Assembly (NCBI GenBank): GCA_964551965.1
Contig: CAZKFB010000002.1
Span: 1-64,000 of the forward strand
Direction: 5' to 3'
DNA: 64,000 nucleotides
Origin: CAG-582 sp964551965
Lineage (GTDB): Bacteria; Bacillota_I; Bacilli_A; RF39; UBA660
A program made the translations under genes and the position numbers. The notes under the pieces were generated by a model. The model ran no database searches. It was not told where the DNA came from and saw only the letters and a program-made list of their open reading frames with translations. Below, one piece after another: positions 32,060-40,561 of the stretch. Position 1 is the stretch's first letter; every line of letters begins with the position of its first letter.

Positions 32060-32248
32060 ATGCCAAAAATGAAAACACATCATGCTACTAAAAAAGTTTT
32101 AAAGAAACATAAGAGTGGCTTAATTACTTACAAAAAGAGTGGTGGAAATCACCAAACTGCATTAGATACTAGTAAAGCAGTTAGAAAAAGAAGAAATAAA
32201 GGACAATTAGCGAAAGGAATAGCTGACAGATTAAAAAATGTCATCTAA
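32060..32248 (+). CDS. rpmI: Ribosomal protein L35
   Basis: A 62-residue basic protein starting MPKMKTHHATKKVLKKHKSG, the L35 signature, with RKRRNKGQL in the centre. Slightly shorter than the usual 64-66 residues. AGGAGGAATT supplies the SD. Middle gene of infC-rpmI-rplT, with 12- and 11-base gaps. Confidence 0.96.
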   Translation: MPKMKTHHATKKVLKKHKSGLITYKKSGGNHQTALDTSKAVRKRRNKGQLAKGIADRLKNVI

Positions 32249-32259
32249 GGTGATAGTAT

Positions 32260-32796
32260 ATGACAAGAGTTAAAGGTGGAACTGTTTCAAAAAACAGAAG
32301 AAGAAAAGTTTTAAAGAGTGCTAAAGGATATTTCGGAAGCAAACATAGATTATATAAAACTGCACAAGAACAAACTTTCCATAGTGGAGCTTATGCTTTT
32401 AGAGATAGAAAACAAAATAAGAGAAACTTCCGTAAATTATGGATTACAAGAATCAATGCTGCATGCCGTATGAATGACATTAGCTATTCAAGATTCATTA
32501 ATGGTCTTGCTAAAGCTGGTGTTGAAATCAACAGAAAGATGTTAAGTGAAGTAGCAATTGATAATCCAACATTATTTGCATCATATGTTACTATTGCTAA
32601 AGATGCATTAAATGGAAAAGTAGCAACTTCAGCTGTTAAGAAAGTAAATGAAGAAGTTAAGGCTGCTGAACCTGAAAGTTCTGCAGATATCTCTAAATTA
32701 ACAGTTGCCGAATTAAAGGAAATGGCTGCTTCAGCAGGAATTGAAGGATATACTTCAATGAAAAAAGCTGAATTAGTAAGTGCTTTAAGTAAGTAA
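32260..32796 (+). CDS. rplT: Ribosomal protein L20 with C-terminal SAP/Rho-N-like extension
   Basis: Residues 1-120 are a complete L20 (MTRVKGGTVSKNRRRK, GYFGSKHRLYKTA, AFRDRKQNKRNFRKLWITRI, DISYSRFINGL), the 23S-binding protein needed early in large-subunit assembly and the repressor acting through the leader. Family members stop near 118. Here a charged linker (121-142) leads to 36 further residues, ISKLTVAELKEMAASAGIEG then MKKAELVSALSK, the helix-extended-helix pattern of SAP or Rho N-terminal domains that bind nucleic acid. The reading frame is uninterrupted and followed by a terminator, so the extension is genuine. Its role is unknown. Confidence 0.93.
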   Translation: MTRVKGGTVSKNRRRKVLKSAKGYFGSKHRLYKTAQEQTFHSGAYAFRDRKQNKRNFRKLWITRINAACRMNDISYSRFINGLAKAGVEINRKMLSEVAIDNPTLFASYVTIAKDALNGKVATSAVKKVNEEVKAAEPESSADISKLTVAELKEMAASAGIEGYTSMKKAELVSALSK

Positions 32797-32806
32797 TTTA
32801 AAAATT

Positions 32807-32828
32807 AGACCAGTTAATGGTCTTTTTA
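32807..32828 (+). terminator. Intrinsic terminator of the infC operon
   Basis: AGACCA (32807-32812), loop GTTAA, TGGTCT (32818-32823), T run. Confidence 0.85.
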
Positions 32829-32829
32829 T

Positions 32830-32858
32830 TTGCCAAAAACTATTAGATATGCTAATAT
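32830..32858 (+). promoter_or_regulatory. Promoter of the methyltransferase-like gene
   Basis: TTGCCA (32830-32835), 17-base spacer ending TGC, TAATAT (32853-32858). Confidence 0.65.
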
Positions 32859-32884
32859 AGTTAGCAGTTTTAAGGGGGATTTAT

Positions 32885-33970
32885 ATGGTTGCTAATACGA
32901 GAAAGATGTATGAATTAAAGTTAACAATAGATGAAGTATTGAAATATGAAGATGAATGCCTTCGTTTAGTTGAAGGCTTAGTTGAGATGCAAAGACTTGA
33001 TTTAAATAAAGTTGATGAAATGAAAAAACTTACTGGAGGAGAAGAATTCTTAGACGGTTTTATATCACCAATTGATTCCGAAGAATTATTTCAAAATAGA
33101 TATTTAACAGATATTAAAGTTGGAAGTAATAGAAATGAAAAGCTATTTTTATCTAAAAAGAGAATAATTAGACCAAATTATGTTGTATGTACGGGGCCGG
33201 ATTCACGAGATGAAGATTTTATGCCAATTAGAAAATGGGGATATTTTGACCAAAAGGTAAGTTTACCAGCAATTTGGGAAAATGGTACTAGTGTATGTTG
33301 GATGACAGTTGAACCTTACGAAATAAATACTTTTGCTGAATTTGCATCATCAGCTAAAGGTAGAATTCTTTTAGGAGGATGTGGACTTGGATATATAGCT
33401 TATATGTTGTCCCTAAAAGATGAAGTATCAGAAATAACGATTGTTGAAAAAGATAAAAATGTAATAGATTTATTTGAGAATTCGATCTTACCTCAATTTG
33501 AAAACAAAGATAAGATAAAAATTGTTGAGGGAGATATAATAGAATATTTGAAAGTTGCTGACTTATCTCAATTTGATGAAGTAAATATTGATGTTTGGCG
33601 TGATTATGTAGATATGATTTATATATATTTACCATCATTAGTAGTTGAACATGATAATCCTCAAGTCAAATTTTCTTATTGGTTAGAGGAAAACTTAAGA
33701 TATCAAGTTGGTAAGTCAATATTAAAAGCATTCACGGAAAAGAGTGATCCAAACGATATCTTAGATATAATTGGAAAATATATTCTAGATAATGCGGAAG
33801 TTAATAATGTAAATGATCTTAGAAATCTAATAAAATTAGATAATATGCGAGAACTATTATATAGTTGGTATCTTGATAATGTTGAATTGACAGATAAATT
33901 AGGAGACAAAACAAGTAGAGAATTAGATAAATTTATGAAAATGTCTAGGAAAATATTTCAAGGAAAATAA
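32885..33970 (+). CDS. Class I SAM-dependent methyltransferase-like protein
   Basis: The central region has a Rossmann methyltransferase core: GRILLGGCGLGYIAYML with the glycine motif at 164-169, acidic strand 2 end (ITIVEKDKNVIDLF), DKIKIVEGDIIEYL and strand 4 FDEVNIDVW. The order is like spermidine-synthase-type folds. The N-terminal 150 residues hold an unfamiliar domain (LTGGEEFLDG, CTGPDSRDEDFMPIRKWGYF) and the C-terminal 110 are helical. AAGGGGG is a strong SD. It is a single gene between terminators. Binding of SAM is likely; substrate unknown. Confidence 0.7.
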   Translation: MVANTRKMYELKLTIDEVLKYEDECLRLVEGLVEMQRLDLNKVDEMKKLTGGEEFLDGFISPIDSEELFQNRYLTDIKVGSNRNEKLFLSKKRIIRPNYVVCTGPDSRDEDFMPIRKWGYFDQKVSLPAIWENGTSVCWMTVEPYEINTFAEFASSAKGRILLGGCGLGYIAYMLSLKDEVSEITIVEKDKNVIDLFENSILPQFENKDKIKIVEGDIIEYLKVADLSQFDEVNIDVWRDYVDMIYIYLPSLVVEHDNPQVKFSYWLEENLRYQVGKSILKAFTEKSDPNDILDIIGKYILDNAEVNNVNDLRNLIKLDNMRELLYSWYLDNVELTDKLGDKTSRELDKFMKMSRKIFQGK

Positions 33971-33997
33971 TTACTTTGTACAAGTAATTATTTTTTA
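33966..33997 (+). terminator. Intrinsic terminator
   Basis: AATAATTACTT (33966-33976) pairs with AAGTAATTATT (33982-33992), T run. Confidence 0.85.
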
Positions 33998-34009
33998 ATT
34001 TACTAAAAA

Positions 34010-34061
34010 GTGTATAAATGACACAAAACATATTGACAAGTGTAATAAAGACACATATAAT
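34010..34061 (+). promoter_or_regulatory. Consensus promoter with two GTGT-N7-ACAC palindromes
   Basis: TTGACA (34033-34038), exactly 17 bases, TATAAT (34056-34061). Two matching dyads, GTGTATAAATGACAC (34010-34024) and GTGTAATAAAGACAC (34040-34054), lie 30 bases apart. One is upstream of the -35 and one fills the spacer. Such a perfect promoter with operators suggests strong expression held down by a repressor. Confidence 0.75.
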
Positions 34062-34087
34062 TAAATTGTAAGGTGAGGAGTGATAGA

Positions 34088-34657
34088 ATGATACATACTT
34101 TTACTGGGCCGATGCACTCAGGAAAAAGTTTAGAACTGATTAATATCTATAAGAAAATTTATCGAAAAGAATATGTTATGGCATTTAAACCAAGACAGGA
34201 TAAAAGAGATTTAGATGAGATCAAATCTCATGAAACGGATTATTCAGTTCCGGCTATTTATATTGATGATTTAAGTGAAATCAAAACACATATTAAAGGT
34301 AAAAATATTCATACAATATTAATTGATGAAGCAAATATGCTTACAGGAGATGTTCGTGAACTAGTTGATTTATCAGTAATTTGTGATATAGATTTCTATA
34401 TTGCAGGATTAAATCAAAATGCATTACAACAACCATTCGGTATAATGGGTGACATCTTAGCTGTTTCTAATTCAGTAACCATTTTTCAAGGATTTTGTGA
34501 TGAGTGTAATAAACCTGCTGAATACTCCTATTATATAGGAACAGAACCATTAGATAGAATTATTGCTGATGATAAAATGTATCGCGTTTTATGTGCTAAA
34601 TGTCTGAAAAGAAAATTAGTCAGAGACATCAGAACTCAAAGGAGGGTTTTAAAATGA
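34088..34657 (+). CDS. tdk: Thymidine kinase, TK1 type
   Basis: Phosphorylates thymidine to dTMP with ATP. Family marks: P-loop GPMHSGKS (residues 7-14), ILIDEANML as the Walker B/lasso region, DFYIAGLNQNALQQPFG, and the zinc site CDECNKPA with CAKC near the C-terminus. GGTGAGGAG is 7 bases before ATG 34088, making it preferable to an in-frame GTG at 34073. Length 189 is typical. First gene of a four-gene nucleotide operon; its stop overlaps the next start by ATGA. Confidence 0.95.
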   Translation: MIHTFTGPMHSGKSLELINIYKKIYRKEYVMAFKPRQDKRDLDEIKSHETDYSVPAIYIDDLSEIKTHIKGKNIHTILIDEANMLTGDVRELVDLSVICDIDFYIAGLNQNALQQPFGIMGDILAVSNSVTIFQGFCDECNKPAEYSYYIGTEPLDRIIADDKMYRVLCAKCLKRKLVRDIRTQRRVLK

Positions 34658-35217
34658 TTTACTTAATGCGTCATGGTTTAGATGATGAAACTTTCATTGG
34701 CGGATGGAGTGATGTTGATTTAGTTAATGATGGTATTGAACAAGTGAAATCGACCGGAGAAAAACTAATAAGCAACAATATTGCTATTAATAGAATTATT
34801 ACTTCTGATGTTAAAAGAGCAGTTACTACATCAAAGATAATTCAAAGTTTTTATCCGGGTATCCCAATCGAAGAATCTGAGTGTTTTAGAGAACAAAGTA
34901 AAGGGATCTTAAATGGTATGGAAAAAGAGATTGCCAAGGAATTATATCCGGAATACTTTGATTCCATAACCGTCGATAAAGTATATGAAGGTGGTGAATC
35001 ATTAAGAGATTTATATTATCGAATTAAAGAATATTTAGTTTATATTTTATCAATTGAAGATAACACTTTAATAATTACTCATCGAGGAGTAATCAATATG
35101 ATATATTATCTTTTAAACAATATAGAATTAGATATGAATAAGGAAAGATTTGATGTTACTCATGCATCTGTTCATGAGTTAGATAAAGAAAAACGAATTA
35201 TAAGGAAGGTGTTTTAA
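34654..35217 (+). CDS. Histidine phosphatase family protein
   Basis: The catalytic RHG motif is at the N-terminus (MIYLMRHGLDD), followed by ITSDVKRAVTTSKII, the GESLRDLYYRI acidic region and ITHRGVINMI with the second His: the phosphoglycerate-mutase-like superfamily. The 187-residue length fits small phosphatases of sugar or nucleotide phosphates. Start at 34654 is set by AAAGGAGGG and the ATGA overlap with tdk; an open frame extends further upstream inside tdk. Operon position between tdk and nucleotide kinases suggests a nucleoside-phosphate substrate, which is inference. Confidence 0.88.
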   Translation: MIYLMRHGLDDETFIGGWSDVDLVNDGIEQVKSTGEKLISNNIAINRIITSDVKRAVTTSKIIQSFYPGIPIEESECFREQSKGILNGMEKEIAKELYPEYFDSITVDKVYEGGESLRDLYYRIKEYLVYILSIEDNTLIITHRGVINMIYYLLNNIELDMNKERFDVTHASVHELDKEKRIIRKVF

Positions 35218-35218
35218 T

Positions 35219-36361
35219 ATGTTAAAAGTTTGTTTGACAGGAGGACCAAGTACTGGTAAGACTTCAGTAATTAATGCAATAAATAAATATTTTTCAGGAT
35301 TAGGATACAATGTTATCATTGCTCCCGAAACTGCTACTTCATTTATTTCTTCAGGAATAAGACCTTTTGGAGATAATGCACTACCACCAATTGAATTTCA
35401 AAGATTAGTAATTCAAAATCAATTACATAATGAACATATTTGTGAGAAAGCTGCCGAAATCTTAGGTAGTGATAAAACTATCGTAATATGTGATCGTGGA
35501 GCTTTAGATGGTATTGCATATGTTAATGAACTAGAGTGGCAAGAAGTATTAGAGAAAGAAGGAGTACACCCTCGTGACTTACTAACTTCTTATGATGTAG
35601 TTCTTTATATGTTAGGTAGAAGTGAAATATTTACTACAGAAAATAATAAATCAAGATATGAGAAATCAGCTGAAGAAGCATTAGAAAAAGGTAATAAAGT
35701 ATTGAAATCATACTTAAGTCATGATAATCTAAGAGTGATACAACCTAGAGAAGATATGAAAGATAAAGAACTTGAAGTAATCAATATCATAGCTAATATG
35801 TTGAAACTTCCTACAAGGATAAGAGAACAGCATAAATACTTGGTTAATGGAGTTGATACAGCAAAGCTTGCTTCCTTAGCTTCGAAAGTTGTAATTACTC
35901 AAGATTACTTAAAGTGTGATGATGATACTGAATATCGTGTTAGAAAAGTTGAACAAAATGGCATTTATTCTTATCACTTTAGTGTAATCAAAAAAGGAGA
36001 AAATGGTATAAGAGAAATACTAACTGATGACGTTATAAGTGAAAGTGCTTATCGCAACTTACTTTTAACTAAGTCAGATAATTCTGTATCATTAACGAAA
36101 ACTCGTTATTCGTTTGTACATGATCAACAATACTTCAAATTAGATATCTTTGATGATGATATGTGTATCTTAGAAGTTAATCTAACAAAAGAAAATCCTG
36201 ACATATCAATACCAGAATTTGTGATTGCTGTTGAAGATGTAACAAATAACGATGAATATAAAAATATTAACATTGCTAGAGGAAGGATGACAACTTATGG
36301 AAAAAGGGAAGATAATAGTAATAGAGGGCACAGATTGCTCAGGGAAGGAAACTCAATCTAA
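35219..36361 (+). CDS. P-loop ATPase/kinase fused to a CYTH (triphosphate tunnel) domain
   Basis: Residues 1-195 are an AAA/NadR-like P-loop domain with GGPSTGKTS (8-16) and CDRGALDG. Residues about 205-360 look like a CYTH domain: HKYLVNG, DTEYRVRKVEQNG, YHFSVIKKG, KTRYSFVHD, FKLDIFDDDMCILEVNL, a run of alternating charged residues pointing into a tunnel that binds triphosphates. Known CYTH enzymes include triphosphatases and adenylate cyclases, and P-loop/CYTH fusions occur in plant TTM proteins. It lies one base after the phosphatase stop and overlaps tmk by 65 bases. A role in nucleotide or polyphosphate metabolism fits; the reaction is unknown. Confidence 0.8.
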   Translation: MLKVCLTGGPSTGKTSVINAINKYFSGLGYNVIIAPETATSFISSGIRPFGDNALPPIEFQRLVIQNQLHNEHICEKAAEILGSDKTIVICDRGALDGIAYVNELEWQEVLEKEGVHPRDLLTSYDVVLYMLGRSEIFTTENNKSRYEKSAEEALEKGNKVLKSYLSHDNLRVIQPREDMKDKELEVINIIANMLKLPTRIREQHKYLVNGVDTAKLASLASKVVITQDYLKCDDDTEYRVRKVEQNGIYSYHFSVIKKGENGIREILTDDVISESAYRNLLLTKSDNSVSLTKTRYSFVHDQQYFKLDIFDDDMCILEVNLTKENPDISIPEFVIAVEDVTNNDEYKNINIARGRMTTYGKREDNSNRGHRLLREGNSI

Positions 36362-37154
36362 ATTATTAATTGACAATTTACATGAAAGAGATGGCATTGA
36401 TGCAGAATATATGTGTTATCCACGATATGATAGCCCAACAGGAAAAATAGTTGGTTTACCATATTTAGGAAAATCATATATTTCTGATCAAATGATTGAA
36501 GAAGCTATTGCTAGAGTTAAGAGTAAACATAGTACATTTAATGGAAGACTTGGATATATAAGTAAAGTAATGGATGAATTAAGATTATTATTTCACCGTA
36601 GATTTATTAATAATCTAAAAACAGAGATGGGAATTGGTTGGTTCAAGGGAGGAGCTGACTCCGTAGACCCAAGAGTTGCAAGTTTATATTATGCAGCAGA
36701 TAGATTAGCTCATCAACCAGAAATAGAATACTTAATTAATCAAGGTTGTAATGTCGTAATAGATCGATATGCATATTCTAATTCAGCTCACCAAGGTGGT
36801 AAAAAGACAACTCCGGAAGAGAGAAATGAAGTTTATGAATGGAATGCAAGATTAGAGTTCGAACTATTAGGATTATTACCAGCCGATTTAAAGTTATTCT
36901 TACATATGCCAACTGAATATGCTAATCTCATTAAGTTAAATAGACCGGAAAAATTAGATGAACATGAAAAGAATCCAGAACACTTATATCATGCTGAAAG
37001 AGCATATCTAGAACTAGTTAAAAAATATGAATTTGATACGATAGAATGTATTAGAAAAACACAAGAAAAACCTGTTATTTCTGACATTAAATCTAAACTT
37101 GAAATAAGCGAAGAAGTATATGATATAGTAAAAAGAAATTTAACCTTAAGATAA
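36297..37154 (+). CDS. tmk: Thymidylate kinase family protein, long form
   Basis: Phosphorylates dTMP to dTDP. P-loop EGTDCSGKETQ (about 10-20), CYPRYDSPTGK, and VVIDRYAYSNSAHQ with the DRY-type Arg are the dTMP kinase signatures. At 285 residues it is well over the usual 205-215; the excess includes a segment around 70-115 (HSTFNGRLGYISKVMDELRL, GIGWFKGG) and the C-terminus. GAGGAAGGA supports the ATG at 36297, which lies 65 bases inside the previous gene in another frame. Last gene of the salvage operon. Family assignment is good; exact nucleotide preference is less certain because of the insert. Confidence 0.85.
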   Translation: MEKGKIIVIEGTDCSGKETQSKLLIDNLHERDGIDAEYMCYPRYDSPTGKIVGLPYLGKSYISDQMIEEAIARVKSKHSTFNGRLGYISKVMDELRLLFHRRFINNLKTEMGIGWFKGGADSVDPRVASLYYAADRLAHQPEIEYLINQGCNVVIDRYAYSNSAHQGGKKTTPEERNEVYEWNARLEFELLGLLPADLKLFLHMPTEYANLIKLNRPEKLDEHEKNPEHLYHAERAYLELVKKYEFDTIECIRKTQEKPVISDIKSKLEISEEVYDIVKRNLTLR

Positions 37155-37178
37155 TTGTTTAACAATTATCTTTTTTTG
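37148..37178 (+). terminator. Intrinsic terminator of the nucleotide operon
   Basis: AAGATAATTG (37148-37157), loop TTTAA, CAATTATCTT (37163-37172), T run. Confidence 0.9.
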
Positions 37179-37199
37179 TCAAAAGAAACCTCAATTTAC

Positions 37200-37274
37200 T
37201 TGCTAATTAATAACATATCTATTATAATTATAGTAGTGTATTATAGTCTAGCACATTATCTCTTTATAGAGATA
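37200..37274 (+). promoter_or_regulatory. Promoter and leader hairpin of the type IV secretion operon
   Basis: TTGCTA (37200-37205), 17-base spacer, TATAAT (37223-37228). The leader contains TATCTCT (37257-37263) and AGAGATA (37268-37274), a small hairpin just ahead of the SD GGGAGTGA. No other convincing promoter is visible until after 48800, so about 11-14 kb may be one transcript. Confidence 0.65.
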
Positions 37275-37294
37275 TAGATTTGGGAGTGAACTAT

Positions 37295-40081
37295 ATGTTG
37301 TTTACAATGATTGGTGATTGGTTCAATAACACAATGGCATTTTTCTTCGTAAAATTACTAGATACAATGGCATATGGATTATTAGCAACTGCTTACAATA
37401 TATTTGATGCTGTCTCAAAATTAAATTTATTTGGCGGAAGTTCTGCCGGAAATGAATTATATGAGACAATTACATCTAGATTTTATATGATTTTATCAGT
37501 ACTTATGGTATTTGTTTTTGCATATCAATTGATAATGCTAATAATAGATCCTGATGGAAAGGAACAAAAAGCTTCCGGAACACTTGTAAAAGATACATTA
37601 ATATCTATAGTAGCTATTATTCTCTTACCAACACTTTTTAAATATATGGCAATATTCCAAAATCATGTTATATCAAATAATACAATGGGGGCTATAATAC
37701 TTGGACAAAATGGAATGTCGGAGGATCAAGATCCAGGAAAGAATATTTCTTTAATGGTATTTATGTCTTTCTATCATCCAAATAATACGACGTATTCTAC
37801 CTTCTTTGATGCAAATGGAGATAGAAGAGAAGATGCTTATAATCGATGCGTAGCTGATAGCTCGGATGATGAACATCCAGATGGTAGAACTAGTACATGT
37901 GAAAAATTTATTGATGGGTTAGACAAATGGAAAACTCAAAAAGCTGTTGGTATTGGGGACCTAACAGGAATAAAAGACTTGCGACATTGGGTTGGAGATT
38001 CAATGGAATATATGTGGATCTTATGTACAGGTGCAGGTTTAGTTACAGCTTGGTTCTTCTTTGCTTATTCAATAGCAATGGGTACTCGTGCTGTTAAATT
38101 AGGGGTGTTACAACTTATTGCTCCAATTCCTTTAGTGTTTAGAATATTTCCACAAACAAGAAAAACATATGAAACTTGGTTTGGTGAAATAAAGAAAACT
38201 TATTTAGAAGTATTTATAAGATTAGGAGTAATATTCTTTATAGTTGCATTAATTCAACAAGTTCCAACTTTTATAAATGTTATATTTGATTCCAATAATG
38301 GAGCGGGATCGGGATTAACAAAATGTATTGCAACAGTATGTTTGATATTGGGTATGTTACAATTTGCTAAAGATGCTCCTGATTTATTTAAAACATTATT
38401 CTCAAATGGTGGAAACTTATTTTCAGGATTGAACTTCAGCCCTAAAGTTAGAAGCCATGTTGAAAACAATCCTTATGCAATGAAAGGTATTGGTGCTTTA
38501 GCTGGAGCTGGAAGTAGTGCTGTTGGAGCTATGGCTAAGAGATTTAGTGAAAGTTACAAAGCTGGTGGTGGTAGTGCTACAGGAACTTCTAGTGTGCTTA
38601 AGAGTCTTGGTGCTGGATTAACAGCACTTCCAAGAGGTTTAGTTAGTGGAGGTAGAGCAGGATTCAAAAATGCTCCAACTAAGTTAACTAGGGATGAATT
38701 AAAGAATTCAGCAGCATCGGGAGTTAGAGCTGGTCATGAATCACTAGACAATCGTGCGTTTAAGGATACCCGTGAAAATATTAATAACTTCCTAAGTGAT
38801 ATAGGAGATAATAATGGAAGTCAAACATTCGGTGGCGCAGTTAAGAATTTTGTAACAAACCAAAAGAAGACTGCTGTTGATTGGGCTAAAAAGAATGCCG
38901 AAGAAGATAAAGCAAAAGCACAAGAGTTCAAAGACTTTATGTTTGGTGCAACTCGTGACTATACAAAAGCAGCAACAAGTGCAGAAACTATTTCCACTTC
39001 TGCTAAAGGTGTAGAAGAATTAGCTAAAACAGCTAATGATAAGGTTAAAGCTAGAAAAACAAATGTTGAAACAAAAGTTGGTAATGGTGAAATTTATAAC
39101 CATATAGATGGTAAGTCTTATGCTAGTATGTATAAAACTGTTGATGAATTAACATCCAAGTATAAAGGAAGTTATACAACTACTTTAGATGGTAATGGTA
39201 AAATTAATTCAATAACAACTGACAATGGACAAGTGTATACAGTTAATTCTGATGGAAAGATAGTATCAAGAAGCAACAATACTCAATTAGTAAATGCTAA
39301 AACTCAGGTAGAACAAGCTATTGCTTCAAATAGAACGTTTACATCGGGTAATACTAAATATGAAAATATTAATAGAGACTTTAGTGCTATTACACAAAAG
39401 ATGAATGATGCATCTACTCAAGTAGTTACATCTACAGGAAGTAATGGAGAAACAATTAAAGAATATACTACTTCAACTAATGAAAAGTATGTAGAATATA
39501 CATTTGCAGATGGAACTAAACACGTTGAAACAGCAAACGGAAATGTTAAATTTACTGTTAATGCTGACAATGTTGCTACATCAAAAGAAACAAAAACAGT
39601 TGATGCAAGTGGACATGCAGTTACTGAAAAAGTTGAAAATGCACAAATACTTTTAGATAAGATTGAAAATAAAATCAGCCAAACTGCTGTATATAATGTT
39701 GAACAAGTATACGAAGAATTAAAAGCAGAAGAACACGAAAACCTTGCAAAAGCAATGTCAGACTTCTCGGATGCACGTGCAACTCAATCAGCGATAATGT
39801 TACAAACATTAAAAGACAACGATTCATCATTCAGTTCACAATATAGTGCTGATGCCGATAAATTTAAAAATGACTTTAATGAAACTATTGAAGAATTCTT
39901 AAAGCATATGAGTGATAAAAATGTTACTTCGATTACCGCTGAAGAGGCAAAGAAATTTAAGAAAATTAAAGATATCATGGGTGATGAAGTTAAACGTTCT
40001 AAAACTAATGCCGAAGCTGAGAAGAAAGCAAAAGAAGCTAGAGAAGCTGCAAAACCTAAGAAAGATGAGAGTAAGAAATAA
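37295..40081 (+). CDS. VirB6/TrbL-like polytopic channel component with long cytosolic tail
   Basis: About seven membrane segments lie in residues 1-390 (for example about 15-40, 65-90, 105-125, 250-275, 315-340), with a loop of about 100 residues between the third and fourth. VKLGVLQLIAPIPLVFRIFP followed by KTYLEVFIRLGVIFF is typical of VirB6/TrbL-type inner-membrane subunits in Gram-positive conjugation systems. From about 395 to 928 the protein is soluble, Ala/Lys/Thr-rich, partly coiled coil. The start at ATG 37295 uses GGGAGTGA; a TTG 15 bases upstream is in frame. First gene of the secretion operon; its stop overlaps the next ATG by one base. Confidence 0.82.
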   Translation: MLFTMIGDWFNNTMAFFFVKLLDTMAYGLLATAYNIFDAVSKLNLFGGSSAGNELYETITSRFYMILSVLMVFVFAYQLIMLIIDPDGKEQKASGTLVKDTLISIVAIILLPTLFKYMAIFQNHVISNNTMGAIILGQNGMSEDQDPGKNISLMVFMSFYHPNNTTYSTFFDANGDRREDAYNRCVADSSDDEHPDGRTSTCEKFIDGLDKWKTQKAVGIGDLTGIKDLRHWVGDSMEYMWILCTGAGLVTAWFFFAYSIAMGTRAVKLGVLQLIAPIPLVFRIFPQTRKTYETWFGEIKKTYLEVFIRLGVIFFIVALIQQVPTFINVIFDSNNGAGSGLTKCIATVCLILGMLQFAKDAPDLFKTLFSNGGNLFSGLNFSPKVRSHVENNPYAMKGIGALAGAGSSAVGAMAKRFSESYKAGGGSATGTSSVLKSLGAGLTALPRGLVSGGRAGFKNAPTKLTRDELKNSAASGVRAGHESLDNRAFKDTRENINNFLSDIGDNNGSQTFGGAVKNFVTNQKKTAVDWAKKNAEEDKAKAQEFKDFMFGATRDYTKAATSAETISTSAKGVEELAKTANDKVKARKTNVETKVGNGEIYNHIDGKSYASMYKTVDELTSKYKGSYTTTLDGNGKINSITTDNGQVYTVNSDGKIVSRSNNTQLVNAKTQVEQAIASNRTFTSGNTKYENINRDFSAITQKMNDASTQVVTSTGSNGETIKEYTTSTNEKYVEYTFADGTKHVETANGNVKFTVNADNVATSKETKTVDASGHAVTEKVENAQILLDKIENKISQTAVYNVEQVYEELKAEEHENLAKAMSDFSDARATQSAIMLQTLKDNDSSFSSQYSADADKFKNDFNETIEEFLKHMSDKNVTSITAEEAKKFKKIKDIMGDEVKRSKTNAEAEKKAKEAREAAKPKKDESKK

Positions 40082-40542
40082 TGAGTACTAATATTATTTC
40101 TAAAATTGTAGGGGATATTAAATCAGAACAAGAAAATAATACTCTTGAATACATAAATGATTTAATATCTCTATACAAACGATTAATGAACAGTGTTGAA
40201 AAATCTTTATCGACATTAGATGCATATTATGTAAGAATTTCTAACCTAAGATCCGTAGCAATGGTTGAAGGAAAACTTGCGGAAATGTCTGATAAAGATT
40301 TCAATGAAATGTTTCGTAAAAGTAAAATAAAAGTATTAGAAAATAAAATGAATAAAGAACCAGAAATCCAAGAATACGCCGATTATATCAATTCAACAAT
40401 AAAGAATGATAAGTTAGCTATTTCGCTTGGATTAAGATTCGATGAAGATAAAGCAACTGCTGAAAATGCAATGAATAACTATATCGTTTTGAAAAAGTGT
40501 AGAAGACAATTAATAGAATCACATAATACACGTAATAGATAA
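40081..40542 (+). CDS. Type IV secretion operon protein, helical, unknown function
   Basis: A 153-residue soluble protein of predicted helices (LEYINDLISLYKRLMNSVEKSL, KDFNEMFRKSKIKVLENKMNKEPE), without signal or membrane segment. One-base overlap (TAATG) with the VirB6-like gene indicates coupling and probably a stable complex with its cytosolic tail. I do not recognise a family. Confidence 0.65.
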   Translation: MSTNIISKIVGDIKSEQENNTLEYINDLISLYKRLMNSVEKSLSTLDAYYVRISNLRSVAMVEGKLAEMSDKDFNEMFRKSKIKVLENKMNKEPEIQEYADYINSTIKNDKLAISLGLRFDEDKATAENAMNNYIVLKKCRRQLIESHNTRNR

Positions 40543-40561
40543 TAAAAAGGGAGGAAAGCTT

